Shown: positions 1 through 7,122 of the stretch, in pieces | Position numbering within the stretch: the stretch's first letter is position 1 | Layout of the letters: each line of letters begins with the position of its first letter | Notes under the pieces: generated by a model | What the model saw: the letters and a program-made list of their open reading frames with translations, nothing else | Databases searched by the model: none | Told to the model about the DNA's origin: nothing | Assembly (NCBI GenBank): GCA_045535505.1 | Contig: JAZSLU010000029.1 | Span: 1-36,037, forward strand | Source: CAKSST01 sp045535505 | Lineage (GTDB): Bacteria; Bacillota; Clostridia; Oscillospirales; Acutalibacteraceae | Direction of reading: 5' to 3' | Length of the DNA stretch: 36,037 bases | Program-made: the position numbers and the translations under genes

Positions 1-311
1 CTTTGCTCGTCCCAAAAACAAATAACAAAGTCGCACACTTTTGCCATTTGCTCATTTCTTTTTGGTCCTGCGCTTTTGCCGTATTTTTTCCAATCAGCAG
101 GGTGTTTTTCTACCTCAAACCCATTTTCTTTTGCATACCGTTCACCAATAGCATCGGCGCCACTTGCACAACCCGAAACGATAATTATATTGTTTTTTTT
201 TCGAATATTTGATAAGCAAGAATCAATATGTTTTTTTGCCTCGTCATAATTATTATAATCTCTGCATCCCGCAATAACTATTCTTTTTGTGGGTAATTTT
301 TCATTGAACAT
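1..311 (-). CDS. DUF2493 (SLOG-like) protein, 5' part, cut by window start
   Basis: The ORF runs off the left edge. It starts at the ATG at 311-309 with a GAGGTG ribosome site 5 nt upstream and gives 103 residues ending FWDEQ. Near the N-terminus it reads RIVIAGCRDYN, then IVSGCASGADAIGERYA (residues 44-60) and PADWKKYGKSAGPKRNEQMA (71-90). These are hallmarks of DUF2493, a small Rossmann-like family of the SLOG superfamily, which is thought to bind nucleotide-derived ligands; no precise function is known. The missing C-terminus (SKGT plus about 19 residues) is found at the far right end of the window in the same orientation and in register (35961-36037), giving a 126-residue protein if the ends join. 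The small RNA candidate at 327-473 lies immediately upstream on the same strand and ends in a terminator just before this gene's ribosome site, so the gene is either controlled by attenuation or has weak independent expression. Confidence 0.85.
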   Translation of the reverse strand, partial: MFNEKLPTKRIVIAGCRDYNNYDEAKKHIDSCLSNIRKKNNIIIVSGCASGADAIGERYAKENGFEVEKHPADWKKYGKSAGPKRNEQMAKVCDFVICFWDEQ

Positions 312-326
312 TATTTTCACCTCAAT

Positions 327-473
327 AAAAAAGCACACCCCGAAGAGTGTGCCGAAAAAGTGCTCATCCTCAGTTTGTTGCGACGCAAACCGACTCCAAC
401 GAAGGATAAGGAGAACACCTTTTACCAAGGTATTTTCCCTTCGTTAGATTTAATTATTCAGTTTGCGTCGCAA
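327..473 (-). ncRNA. Candidate structured small RNA or attenuator leader (~147 nt)
   Basis: On the minus strand a perfect 13-bp stem (473-461 with 390-378) encloses an 8-bp stem (445-438 with 405-398) and an apical 5-bp stem ACCTT/AAGGT (431-427 with 421-417). A tail then leads to the hairpin GCACAC...GTGTGC (352-333) followed by six U (332-327), which is an intrinsic terminator. A promoter-like pair lies just upstream (478-506) and would start transcription at the base of the outer stem. The internal loop near 406-416 displays UUCUCCUUAU, complementary to an AAGGAG ribosome site. No Rfam family is recognised from memory. Alternatives are a dispersed MITE-like element, or a leader of the DUF2493 gene that starts 16 nt downstream. 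The plus-strand reading at 360-575 (71 aa) has no ribosome site and follows the stems, so it is not treated as coding. Confidence 0.5.
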
Positions 474-477
474 ATGC

Positions 478-506
478 ATTTTAACATATGGAAAAATGAA
501 TTGCAA
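478..506 (-). promoter_or_regulatory. Sigma-A-type promoter for the small RNA
   Basis: On the minus strand there is a -35 TTGCAA (506-501), a 17-nt spacer and a -10 TAAAAT (483-478). The predicted start point, about 7 nt downstream, falls at the first bases of the outer stem of the structured RNA. This spacing match is the main reason to read the element as a transcription unit. Confidence 0.5.
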
Positions 507-572
507 CAAAAATATAATGTTACAAAAAATCAACTAAAAATTATATCAATGTCGGAAATATACGTTAGAAAA

Positions 573-602
573 TAAAAGCGAGGTTCTAAAACCTCGCTTT
601 TA
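573..602. terminator. Intrinsic terminator hairpin
   Basis: A 13-bp perfect stem (573-585 with 590-602, CTAA loop) has A/T runs at both edges. It lies between the jag terminator and the small RNA promoter and would stop transcription in either direction. Confidence 0.7.
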
Positions 603-610
603 TATATTTT

Positions 611-648
611 TGTGCCGAAGGCACACCTTAATTTTGCATTTTGCATTA
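611..648 (-). repeat. Dispersed intergenic repeat, copy A
   Basis: Read on the minus strand, this is a stretch like AATGCAAAATGCAAAATTAA followed by GGTGTGCC and a small GTGCC/GGCAC hairpin. Related copies lie at 16096-16128, 16272-16309 and 35878-35921, always beside terminators at gene ends. It is probably a mobile or REP-like non-coding repeat. Confidence 0.6.
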
Positions 649-676
649 AAAAAGCGGTCATCACTGACCGCTTTTT
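649..676 (-). terminator. Intrinsic terminator of the rpmH-jag operon
   Basis: A 12-bp stem (649-660 with 665-676, loop 661-664) lies 1 nt past the jag stop codon. The minus-strand transcript ends it in a run of U. Confidence 0.8.
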
Positions 677-677
677 G

Positions 678-1553
678 TTAGTTAATTTTTCCGTACAAGG
701 GAATGTCGCTGTCTTTTTTGGGGGCAACGTCAGATTTAGGTGCAGCGTTTACACGCTCTGAGCGTCTGCCTTTTTCAAGACTTACAACAACCTTGCGGTT
801 TGAACCCTCTCCTGATGATGCCGAAATCACTCCGTCAATTTCCTGTATTGCGGTGTGAATTACACGGCGCTCGTAAGGATTCATAGGCTCTAATGAACGG
901 CTGCGGCCGGTGCGTTTAACCTGGTCTGCAACCTTATGTGCCAATGAAATAAGGGTTTGTTCTCTTTTTTGACGATAATCGCCAATGTTGAGGAACACTC
1001 TAAAATATCCGCCCTTGCCTGCGTTTGCGGATAATGACGTAAGATGCTGTAAAGCATCAAGTGTTTCGCCCTTGCGGCCGATTGCGACACCCATATCCTC
1101 GCCTTCAATGGTAACTTTTGCGCCGTTTTCACGTACCGAAACGGTAAGGGTAACACCCTCGCAACCAAGTCCCTTCAAAACTGAAAGCAGGTAGTTAACG
1201 GCAATATCTGCCTTTGAGCCTTTTTCAAGCTTATCAATCGTTACTGCTTCGGGCCAGTTATCTTCGGGGTCAGCTTTTTTTGCAACTGCAGGTTTTGTTT
1301 GTGCCTTTGCGGGTGCTTTTTTGTCTGCCTTTTTAGCAGATTTTTTTGCTTTTTGCTGGGGTTTGGGGTCGGGCAGTTCAACAAAAACTCTAACCTTTGC
1401 GGGTGTAGAGCCGAACAGGCCTAATATTTTCTTGCTGGGCTGTTCTAAAACTTCAAATTGTATATCGTCGTCCTCTCTGGCATTAAGCTGCGCAATAGCA
1501 TCTTCTTTTGCCGCTTCCAGAGTGGCGCCGACTCCGATTGCCTCTTTAATCAA
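678..1553 (-). CDS. jag: Jag/KhpB RNA-binding protein
   Basis: This RNA-binding protein of the Jag (KhpB/EloR) family is associated with YidC and with cell elongation and division control in Firmicutes. Domain order: Jag_N at about 1-60 (MIKEAIGVGATLEAAKEDA), a Lys/Ala-rich linker at about 63-105, a KH domain containing the GxxG loop IGRKGE, and an R3H domain with ERRVIH near residue 230. The C-terminal tail is charged. I chose the TTG at 1553-1551 because AAGGAGG (1568-1562) sits 8 nt upstream and the resulting N-terminus matches the family. A longer reading from the TTG at 1574 would put that ribosome site inside the gene. It is the last gene of the rpmH-rnpA-yidD-yidC-jag operon. The mnmE-mnmG-rsmG genes that often follow are absent; a terminator comes directly after. 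Confidence 0.92.
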   Translation of the reverse strand: MIKEAIGVGATLEAAKEDAIAQLNAREDDDIQFEVLEQPSKKILGLFGSTPAKVRVFVELPDPKPQQKAKKSAKKADKKAPAKAQTKPAVAKKADPEDNWPEAVTIDKLEKGSKADIAVNYLLSVLKGLGCEGVTLTVSVRENGAKVTIEGEDMGVAIGRKGETLDALQHLTSLSANAGKGGYFRVFLNIGDYRQKREQTLISLAHKVADQVKRTGRSRSLEPMNPYERRVIHTAIQEIDGVISASSGEGSNRKVVVSLEKGRRSERVNAAPKSDVAPKKDSDIPLYGKIN

Positions 1554-1607
1554 AATCGGGTCCTCCTTATTCAAAAGACGGTGTGAAAAATAAGGTTTTC
1601 CGTCCGT

Positions 1608-2531
1608 TTACTCAATGTTTTTTGCTATGTTGTTAAGTTTTTTGTTTTCTTTTTCAAATCTTTCAAATGATTCGTTAATTTGTGCTTTTGCAATCAAAAC
1701 GTTGGGGCCGTACCATTTTTGTACGCCGGCTTGAATTAAACCGGAAATCAAACTTGAGCAAGCCCAATAAAAACCAACCGCACAAGGCATTGAGAATGCG
1801 ATAACAAGCGACAAAATGGGCATGGAAAGCATCATAAACGCCATATTGGGTGCGTCTGGGTTTGCCTTTTTTTGCATAGAAAGCGAAATTATGCTTGAAA
1901 GCATTGCTGCTGCAAAAGCTGCGAATGGAATTATCCAATTAAGTTTAATTGCCGAAAGGCTCAAACCAAATTGTGGTGTTTCGGTCAAATTGATACCGAA
2001 AAGATTGAAATTAACAGCGTTAACTGTTTCGGGAGAAATAATTTTTCCTAATGCTTCGTTACCGCTTTGAATTAAACCGATAAGGGTAATCTGCTCTCTG
2101 CCCTGTGCCAAAGTAATGCCTGCCTCTTTAGCAACCTCAATAGCCTGATTAATTGTATCGGTAGGAATGTTCAAAACGTACTGCAAGGGGCTGTAAATTG
2201 CATAATAAACACCCATCATAAGCGCAAGGCGAATTATAAGCGGCAAACAACCGCCCGACATCGACACCTTTTCTTCGGCGTAAAGTTTCTGCACTTCTTC
2301 ATTATAACGCTTGGGGTCACTGCCGTACTTTTTCTTTAAAGCATCCATCTTGGGTTTGATTCTTGCCTGCTGAACGCTTGCCTTTTGACTTTTAATGCTT
2401 AAAGGAATAAGCAGAACGTTAACCAAAACGGTAAAAGCAAGCACGGCTAACGCAAAGTTGCCGTTGAAAAGAATGCTAATTTGTTTTAAAACCCATCCCA
2501 TAGGGATGCTGATAAAGCTGAACAGCCTCAT
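1608..2531 (-). CDS. yidC: YidC/Oxa1 family membrane protein insertase
   Basis: This insertase and chaperone places proteins in the cytoplasmic membrane, alone or with SecYEG. At 307 aa it has the Gram-positive layout: a first membrane segment at about 26-46, a charged cytoplasmic hairpin (about 47-95, KASVQQARIKPKMDALKKKYG), then four hydrophobic segments (about 100-120, 170-190, 205-225, 240-270) and a basic tail. There is no lipoprotein Cys at the N-terminus, unlike Bacillus SpoIIIJ. By eye the hydrophilic-groove Arg conserved in most homologues (first transmembrane helix) aligns with Asn38 (TVLVNVLLIPL), which is odd. The ATG at 2531 follows AGGAG and overlaps the yidD stop by 4 nt, so translation is coupled. 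Its neighbours rnpA, yidD and jag are the usual partners. Confidence 0.95.
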   Translation of the reverse strand: MRLFSFISIPMGWVLKQISILFNGNFALAVLAFTVLVNVLLIPLSIKSQKASVQQARIKPKMDALKKKYGSDPKRYNEEVQKLYAEEKVSMSGGCLPLIIRLALMMGVYYAIYSPLQYVLNIPTDTINQAIEVAKEAGITLAQGREQITLIGLIQSGNEALGKIISPETVNAVNFNLFGINLTETPQFGLSLSAIKLNWIIPFAAFAAAMLSSIISLSMQKKANPDAPNMAFMMLSMPILSLVIAFSMPCAVGFYWACSSLISGLIQAGVQKWYGPNVLIAKAQINESFERFEKENKKLNNIAKNIE

Positions 2532-2770
2532 AGTTTTCTCCTGTGTTGTTTAGTTTTCTTCATAGGAACGGGGTCATACCCGCCCTTGCATAAGGGATTA
2601 CATCGTAAAATTCTCCACAAAGACAGTGCGCTGCCTACGATAATGCCACGCTCTTGCAATGCCTGGATAGCATACTGCGAACAGGTTGGCTCAAAACGGC
2701 AGCAGGGAATCTTGCCTGGAGAAATGCGTTTTCTGTAAAACTTGATACAAGCTATTAAAAACTTTTTCAT
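2528..2770 (-). CDS. yidD: YidD membrane protein insertion efficiency factor
   Basis: This is an 80-aa protein of the YidD family (formerly DUF37, haemolysin-type), which sits at the inner face of the membrane and helps YidC-dependent insertion. It shows the typical N-terminal amphipathic helix (MKKFLIACIKFYRKRISP) and conserved cysteines in CCRFEPTCSQYA and RCNPLCKGGYDPVP. It lies between rnpA (2 nt gap) and yidC (4 nt overlap), the standard order in this operon. Length is normal. Confidence 0.95.
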   Translation of the reverse strand: MKKFLIACIKFYRKRISPGKIPCCRFEPTCSQYAIQALQERGIIVGSALSLWRILRCNPLCKGGYDPVPMKKTKQHRRKL

Positions 2771-2772
2771 TC

Positions 2773-3111
2773 TTACTTTAAAGCGTTTAACGCTTTTAGC
2801 TGATTTTTCATAACATCAGCAATTTGTGTACTTTTTGCTTTGACGGTACGTGCTCTTGCTACAAAAACAATATCATAACCGTCAGCAATTTGCGGCGCAA
2901 GACTACAAAAAGCGGCACGAATTACTCGTCTTGCACGATTTCTCTCGACCGCGCCACCAACTTTTTTGCCCGCAGTAATGCCAACGCGAAGCCCGTCTGT
3001 ACGCCTTTTTAAAACATAGGTTACAAGCAAAGGCTGCACCTGACTTTTTCCGCGACCGTAAACCCTGCGAAACTCCATATTAAGTTTCAAAGTTTCAAAC
3101 ATCTGCGCCAA
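2773..3111 (-). CDS. rnpA: Ribonuclease P protein component
   Basis: This is the protein subunit of RNase P, which binds the catalytic RNA and aids 5' processing of pre-tRNA. At 112 aa it has the family's basic signature near the middle (GITAGKKVGGAVERNRARRVIR, key residues Lys, Arg, Asn, Arg) and the N-terminal FRRVYGRGKS. The start is taken as the TTG at 3111-3109, with GAGG about 8 nt upstream; the ATG at 3102 is too far from that site. It lies downstream of rpmH, separated by a weak hairpin that may reduce its expression relative to the ribosomal protein. Confidence 0.93.
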   Translation of the reverse strand: MAQMFETLKLNMEFRRVYGRGKSQVQPLLVTYVLKRRTDGLRVGITAGKKVGGAVERNRARRVIRAAFCSLAPQIADGYDIVFVARARTVKAKSTQIADVMKNQLKALNALK

Positions 3112-3131
3112 ACAATCAACCTCATAAATTT

Positions 3132-3156
3132 AAAAGACCACAAGGGTTTGTGGCCT
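3132..3156 (-). terminator. Weak terminator or attenuator after rpmH
   Basis: A CCACAA/TTGTGG stem, extended by about 4 pairs across a mismatch, is followed on the minus strand by TCTTTTAAAT. It abuts the rpmH stop codon. It would lower read-through into rnpA, in keeping with the high demand for L34 and the low demand for RnpA. Confidence 0.45.
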
Positions 3157-3291
3157 TTAGTAAGATAACTGCTTTCTTCCTTTTCTTCTTCTGCGAGCAA
3201 GCACCTTACGACCGTTACGGTCAGCCATTCTCTTTAAAAAGCCATGTACCTTTTGACGATGAAGCTTTTTGGGTTGGTAAGTTCTTTTCAT
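3157..3291 (-). CDS. rpmH: 50S ribosomal protein L34
   Basis: A 44-residue basic protein, MKRTYQPKKLHRQKVHGF through RRRRKGRKQLSY, matches L34 along its whole length. The ATG at 3291 is preceded by a strong AAGGAGGTG (3302-3311 region). It is the first gene of the operon from the 3367-3396 promoter. In most Firmicutes rpmH is immediately divergent from dnaA; here dnaA lies 20 kb to the right. Confidence 0.97.
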   Translation of the reverse strand: MKRTYQPKKLHRQKVHGFLKRMADRNGRKVLARRRRKGRKQLSY

Positions 3292-3366
3292 TATTACTTG
3301 GCACCTCCTTTAAAATTTAACGCATTTTGTTGCGTTGAACTAATGCATAATCCCTGACAATATAGC

Positions 3367-3396
3367 ATTATACTGCAAAAAGCGGGTGTATGTCAA
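3367..3396 (-). promoter_or_regulatory. Sigma-A promoter of rpmH
   Basis: Minus strand: consensus -35 TTGACA (3396-3391), 18-nt spacer, consensus -10 TATAAT (3372-3367). Both boxes are perfect. The start point near 3360 leaves a leader of about 70 nt. Confidence 0.9.
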
Positions 3397-3467
3397 CATA
3401 TTTTTATTATTGTTATCATCAGTCTTGCTACATATTATATAAATTTAAAATATTTGCTAATTAGTGT

Positions 3468-3495
3468 TTGATTTTATCACAATATATGGTATAAT
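3468..3495 (+). promoter_or_regulatory. Sigma-A-type promoter of the lipoprotein operon
   Basis: -35 TTGATT, 16-nt spacer, -10 TATAAT. It is the only recognisable promoter upstream of the thirteen-gene plus-strand run. No LexA-type operator (GAAC-N4-GTTC) was seen here or before recA. Confidence 0.65.
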
Positions 3496-3555
3496 AAATT
3501 GATAAATTGAAATAGTAGGCTTTTCAAAATTTTTGACCAAAGGGGGCATGTGTTT

Positions 3556-4890
3556 ATGCGTACATCAAAATTTGCAAAGGTTATGCTTTGCTTTATATGT
3601 GCACTTTCGTTGTGCGCTTGTAGCACTGCGCCCACACCCGACGGCGACCCTTTGCTTAAAGCACCACGCCTGCCCGGTTATATGTATGATATACAACAAG
3701 CTCTCGATAACTCGGTTACTTCTTCATACACATTAAAATATCCCACCTTTGGTGAATATAAGTCGGCAATCACCCTTATGGACATAACTAACGATTCAAA
3801 GCAAGAGGCGGTTGCTTTTTACAGCACCACCATAAACGACGTAACCTCTATTTCTCTTTGCCTTTTAACCAACCAAAATGATACGTGGGTTGCCACAAGC
3901 AGTTCATTTGCCTATGCAAGTGATATTGAGCAGATTTTGTTTGACGACCTTGACGGCGACGGAAAAAAAGAGATTATCGTGGGATGGATTATAACCCCCA
4001 CCGACAAGCAGGTTTGTGTTTACAGTTATGAAAACGGTGCTCTTTTGCAGCGAATGGCAGAAAAATATACCGAATTTTTGTGTTGCAACCTCAACTCATC
4101 TGATAAAAACAGTTTACTTGTTGTAACTCTTGACACAACTCAAACCCTTTCTCGTGCAACACTTTACGGCTTTAAGGATGATAAAATATCAACTTTTGGC
4201 AGTTGCAATCTTGACGGCGGTGTAACTTCACACTATACCCCTGTCCTTTCTTCTTTACCGGACGGACGTAGCGCCGTATATCTTGATGCAACCAAAGGTA
4301 CCGGCACTCTTACTGAGGTGCTTTATTTTGATAAAGACACGCTTGTCAACGGTGCATACGACCAACAAAGCTCGTCCTCGTCGTTAACTTTACGCTCATC
4401 GTCAACAACCATTACAGATATTAACGGCGACGATATACCAGATATACCCATGCAGGTTGAATTTTTGGGTATGGCGGGAACTGCAGAGAGTGATAAATCA
4501 TATATAACCGTATGGTGCAACTACACTACAAAGGGTCTTGTCAGAAAACTTTCTGCATATATGAACTATACCGACTCTTATATGTTTGAGTTGCCAAGCG
4601 GTTGGGAAAACAACGTCACCTTGCAAAAGGACTCTAAGAAACGTAGCCGCAGTTTTTACGCTTTCAATAAAAAGAAAAATTCTGCAGGAGATATGCTTTT
4701 GCAACTTTTGACAGTACCAAAAGAAGCATTTGGTGACGGAAAAACCTATTTTGACGATGATTATGTTCTTATTGCACAAAACGAAAAGTTGATGTTTTTG
4801 GCAAAGTGCCCCAAAACCGACAGCAAACTTAAAATTGATATTGAACAGGTTAAAAATTCTTTTAAGATAATTGATACGGGAGTGAAATGA
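3556..4890 (+). CDS. Lipoprotein with FG-GAP/VCBS-like repeats, function unknown
   Basis: A 444-aa secreted lipoprotein. The signal peptide MRTSKFAKVMLCFICALS ends in the lipobox L-C-A-C, placing the lipidated Cys at residue 22. The mature part contains at least two acidic, calcium-loop-like motifs (DLDGDGKKEI and DINGDDIPDI) typical of FG-GAP/VCBS beta-propeller repeats; the last ~120 residues form a different domain (PSGWENNVTLQKD...). The ATG at 3556 is chosen because AGGGGG lies 8 nt upstream; the GTG at 3550 and the other-frame ATG at 3548 are too close to it. It overlaps the response regulator start by 4 nt, so it probably reports an envelope signal to, or is co-regulated with, the two-component pair. 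That role is inference only. Confidence 0.85.
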   Translation: MRTSKFAKVMLCFICALSLCACSTAPTPDGDPLLKAPRLPGYMYDIQQALDNSVTSSYTLKYPTFGEYKSAITLMDITNDSKQEAVAFYSTTINDVTSISLCLLTNQNDTWVATSSSFAYASDIEQILFDDLDGDGKKEIIVGWIITPTDKQVCVYSYENGALLQRMAEKYTEFLCCNLNSSDKNSLLVVTLDTTQTLSRATLYGFKDDKISTFGSCNLDGGVTSHYTPVLSSLPDGRSAVYLDATKGTGTLTEVLYFDKDTLVNGAYDQQSSSSSLTLRSSSTTITDINGDDIPDIPMQVEFLGMAGTAESDKSYITVWCNYTTKGLVRKLSAYMNYTDSYMFELPSGWENNVTLQKDSKKRSRSFYAFNKKKNSAGDMLLQLLTVPKEAFGDGKTYFDDDYVLIAQNEKLMFLAKCPKTDSKLKIDIEQVKNSFKIIDTGVK

Positions 4891-5594
4891 TGAAAAAAAT
4901 TCTTATTGTTGAAGACGAGGTTGCCATTCGTGAGTTTGAGGCAATAAACCTTAACCGTGTTGGCTACACCACTGTTGAAGCAGGCTCAGGTGAAGAGGCT
5001 CTTGCAATTTATGACGAAACCAAAGATTTTGATATTGCGTTGCTTGACATTTCTATGCCCGGCATGGACGGTTTTGCCCTTTGCAAAGAACTTAGAAAAC
5101 GCTCGGCTTCTTTGGGCATAATAATGCTTACCGCAAGAACTCAGGAAATGGATAAAATCAGCGGTCTTATGATGGGCGCTGACGATTACATTACTAAACC
5201 CTTCAGTCCAACCGAATTACTCGCAAGGGTAGATTCGCTCTATCGCCGTGTTGAAATGCAAAATTCACGTCCAGGTGTATCTGACCCCGATGAAATTCGC
5301 CTTGGTGACTTTAAGCTCAATATGCGTCGCCGCACCTTGCACAAGGGTGAGCGCAACATTGAACTCACACAGGTTGAATTTCAAATTGTGGCATACTTTT
5401 TTGCTCACCCTGACACCGCTTTGGACCGCACAAACATATTGAATGAGGTTTGGGGAAGTGACTATTACGGTGAAGAAAAAATTGTTGACGTTAACATTCG
5501 CCGTTTGAGAATGAAGATTGAAGACGACCCCTCGCATCCTCGTTACCTTGTAACAGTATGGGGCGTTGGTTACAAATGGAATCTTGACCGATAA
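4887..5594 (+). CDS. OmpR/PhoB-family response regulator
   Basis: A 235-aa two-domain regulator. The receiver domain (about 1-120) has the acidic pocket E9/D10, phospho-acceptor D54 (ALLDISMPGMDG), the T82 switch and K104 (TKPF). The C-terminal winged helix (about 135-235) has LTQVEFQIVAYF, the recognition-helix region VDVNIRRLRMKI and the wing VWGVGYKW. It is expected to bind DNA as a dimer when phosphorylated by the adjacent kinase. It is translationally coupled to the lipoprotein (ATGA overlap) and followed 40 nt later by the sensor kinase. The target genes are not apparent. Confidence 0.95.
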   Translation: MMKKILIVEDEVAIREFEAINLNRVGYTTVEAGSGEEALAIYDETKDFDIALLDISMPGMDGFALCKELRKRSASLGIIMLTARTQEMDKISGLMMGADDYITKPFSPTELLARVDSLYRRVEMQNSRPGVSDPDEIRLGDFKLNMRRRTLHKGERNIELTQVEFQIVAYFFAHPDTALDRTNILNEVWGSDYYGEEKIVDVNIRRLRMKIEDDPSHPRYLVTVWGVGYKWNLDR

Positions 5595-5634
5595 TTTTAA
5601 AAATTTTTAATTATTATGGAAAGGAGCAAAAGCT

Positions 5635-7122
5635 GTGAAACTTGTTGATGCTGTAAAAAAAGGCATTTGGCGAGAATGGTTTATTAACTTTTATCTAATC
5701 ATTATTGCCGTTGTTGCAGTGCTTGTAACAACATTTTGTCTGTTGGTGCGCACATATTATCATAACACCGTTGTCAGCCGTGCTGACTCTTACGTTAAAA
5801 GCTTTTCGCTTCTTTCAACCTACGATTATAAAGATTTTGAAGCTAGAGCTCGTGAATATGCCGAAGCTTTTGCATACAAAGACCTTATGGAAATACAAAT
5901 TATCGACAAAAGCGGTAACATTTTTGTTTCTACAACAGGTTTTGATTTTAATCGTCCCACCCCGCAAGACTATATTGATGCTAAAGCTTCTGCCTCGGGT
6001 AGCGCTATATGGCAGGGTGAAAACGAAGGCGGCGAACACGTTGTTGCAAAAACAACCATGCTTACCGACTTTGGCAACGGCTCAAACGGCGCCGTAAGAT
6101 TTGTTGTTTCTCTGTCGGTTGCCAACCGCAAAATCATTTTTTCTTGTATTTTTATCTTTATAATTGGCATCGGTGTTGTTTTGCTGGCGTTTTTGTCAGG
6201 CTCTTACATTTTAAAATCAATCGTAAACCCCATTTTTGCAGTGCGTGACACTGCAAAAAGAATTTCGCTGGGCGATTTTGGCGCAAGAATTGAGTATAAT
6301 CAGCACAACGAAATAGGCGAGTTATGCGATTCTATAAACCACATGGCGTCTGAACTTGCACACGCCGAGAATCTTAAAAACGAGTTTATTTCGTCGGTAT
6401 CGCACGAGTTGCGTACACCCTTGACTGCCATTCGCGGTTGGGGCGAAACGGCTAAAATGTCGCTTGAAACCGACCCCGAACTTGTTGCAAAAGGTCTTGA
6501 CATTGTTTTGGCAGAGTCAAACCGCCTTTCTGATTTGGTTGAGGACCTGCTTGATTTTTCTCGTATGCAGTCAGGCAACTTTAAAATTGACGCTCGTCCT
6601 ATATTCGCCTCTGCAATTATGCAAGAAGCGGTTGATATGTATGTTGAACTTGCTCGTCAACGCTCGGTTGACCTTGTTTTTTTACCACAAAAAGACGAAA
6701 GCAAAGTTTTTGTTGATGCAAACCGCATAAAACAGGTGTTTATCAACATTATTGATAACGCTATTAAATATATGGAAGGTGCAGGACAGGTGCTTATAAC
6801 CCAGCACCAAGAAGACGGCTGCATTTCTATCAAAATTCACGATACCGGTCCCGGCATTCCCGAGGCGGCTATCGACCACGTTAAAGAAAAGTTTTACAGA
6901 TACAGCAAGACCGTGCGAGGTTCTGGCATTGGCCTTGCCGTTGCCGACGAAATTATCAAGCAGCACAACGGACTTCTGTTTTTGGAAAGTACCGAAGGTA
7001 TCGGTACCACCGTTACCGTTGTTCTTCCAATTTACGAGGGTGACGAGGAATCTGTTGACGAATTAAATTTGGCACCAACAGGTGTAATAGAACCTCAAAA
7101 CGAGGAGAACAAAAATGAGTAA
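5635..7122 (+). CDS. Membrane sensor histidine kinase
   Basis: A 495-aa kinase that should phosphorylate the preceding regulator. Membrane helix 1 is at about 18-38, the extracytoplasmic sensor at about 40-165, helix 2 at about 167-192, HAMP at about 193-245, and the dimerisation domain carries H257 in SVSHELRTPLTAIRGWGE. The ATPase domain has the N box NIIDNAIKY (N375), DTGPGIP (D403) and GSGIGLA (429-435). An acidic tail of about 30 residues follows. The GTG at 5635 is the start, with AAGGAG 8 nt upstream. The signal is unknown; the extracytoplasmic region has no Cys pair. It overlaps yqhQ by 8 nt. Confidence 0.94.
   Translation: MKLVDAVKKGIWREWFINFYLIIIAVVAVLVTTFCLLVRTYYHNTVVSRADSYVKSFSLLSTYDYKDFEARAREYAEAFAYKDLMEIQIIDKSGNIFVSTTGFDFNRPTPQDYIDAKASASGSAIWQGENEGGEHVVAKTTMLTDFGNGSNGAVRFVVSLSVANRKIIFSCIFIFIIGIGVVLLAFLSGSYILKSIVNPIFAVRDTAKRISLGDFGARIEYNQHNEIGELCDSINHMASELAHAENLKNEFISSVSHELRTPLTAIRGWGETAKMSLETDPELVAKGLDIVLAESNRLSDLVEDLLDFSRMQSGNFKIDARPIFASAIMQEAVDMYVELARQRSVDLVFLPQKDESKVFVDANRIKQVFINIIDNAIKYMEGAGQVLITQHQEDGCISIKIHDTGPGIPEAAIDHVKEKFYRYSKTVRGSGIGLAVADEIIKQHNGLLFLESTEGIGTTVTVVLPIYEGDEESVDELNLAPTGVIEPQNEENKNE

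Noticed and set aside
360..575. 71-aa plus-strand ORF across the structured RNA
   Set aside because: It has no ribosome site, runs through the nested inverted repeats, and its residues simply translate the stems. The minus-strand RNA reading explains the sequence better.
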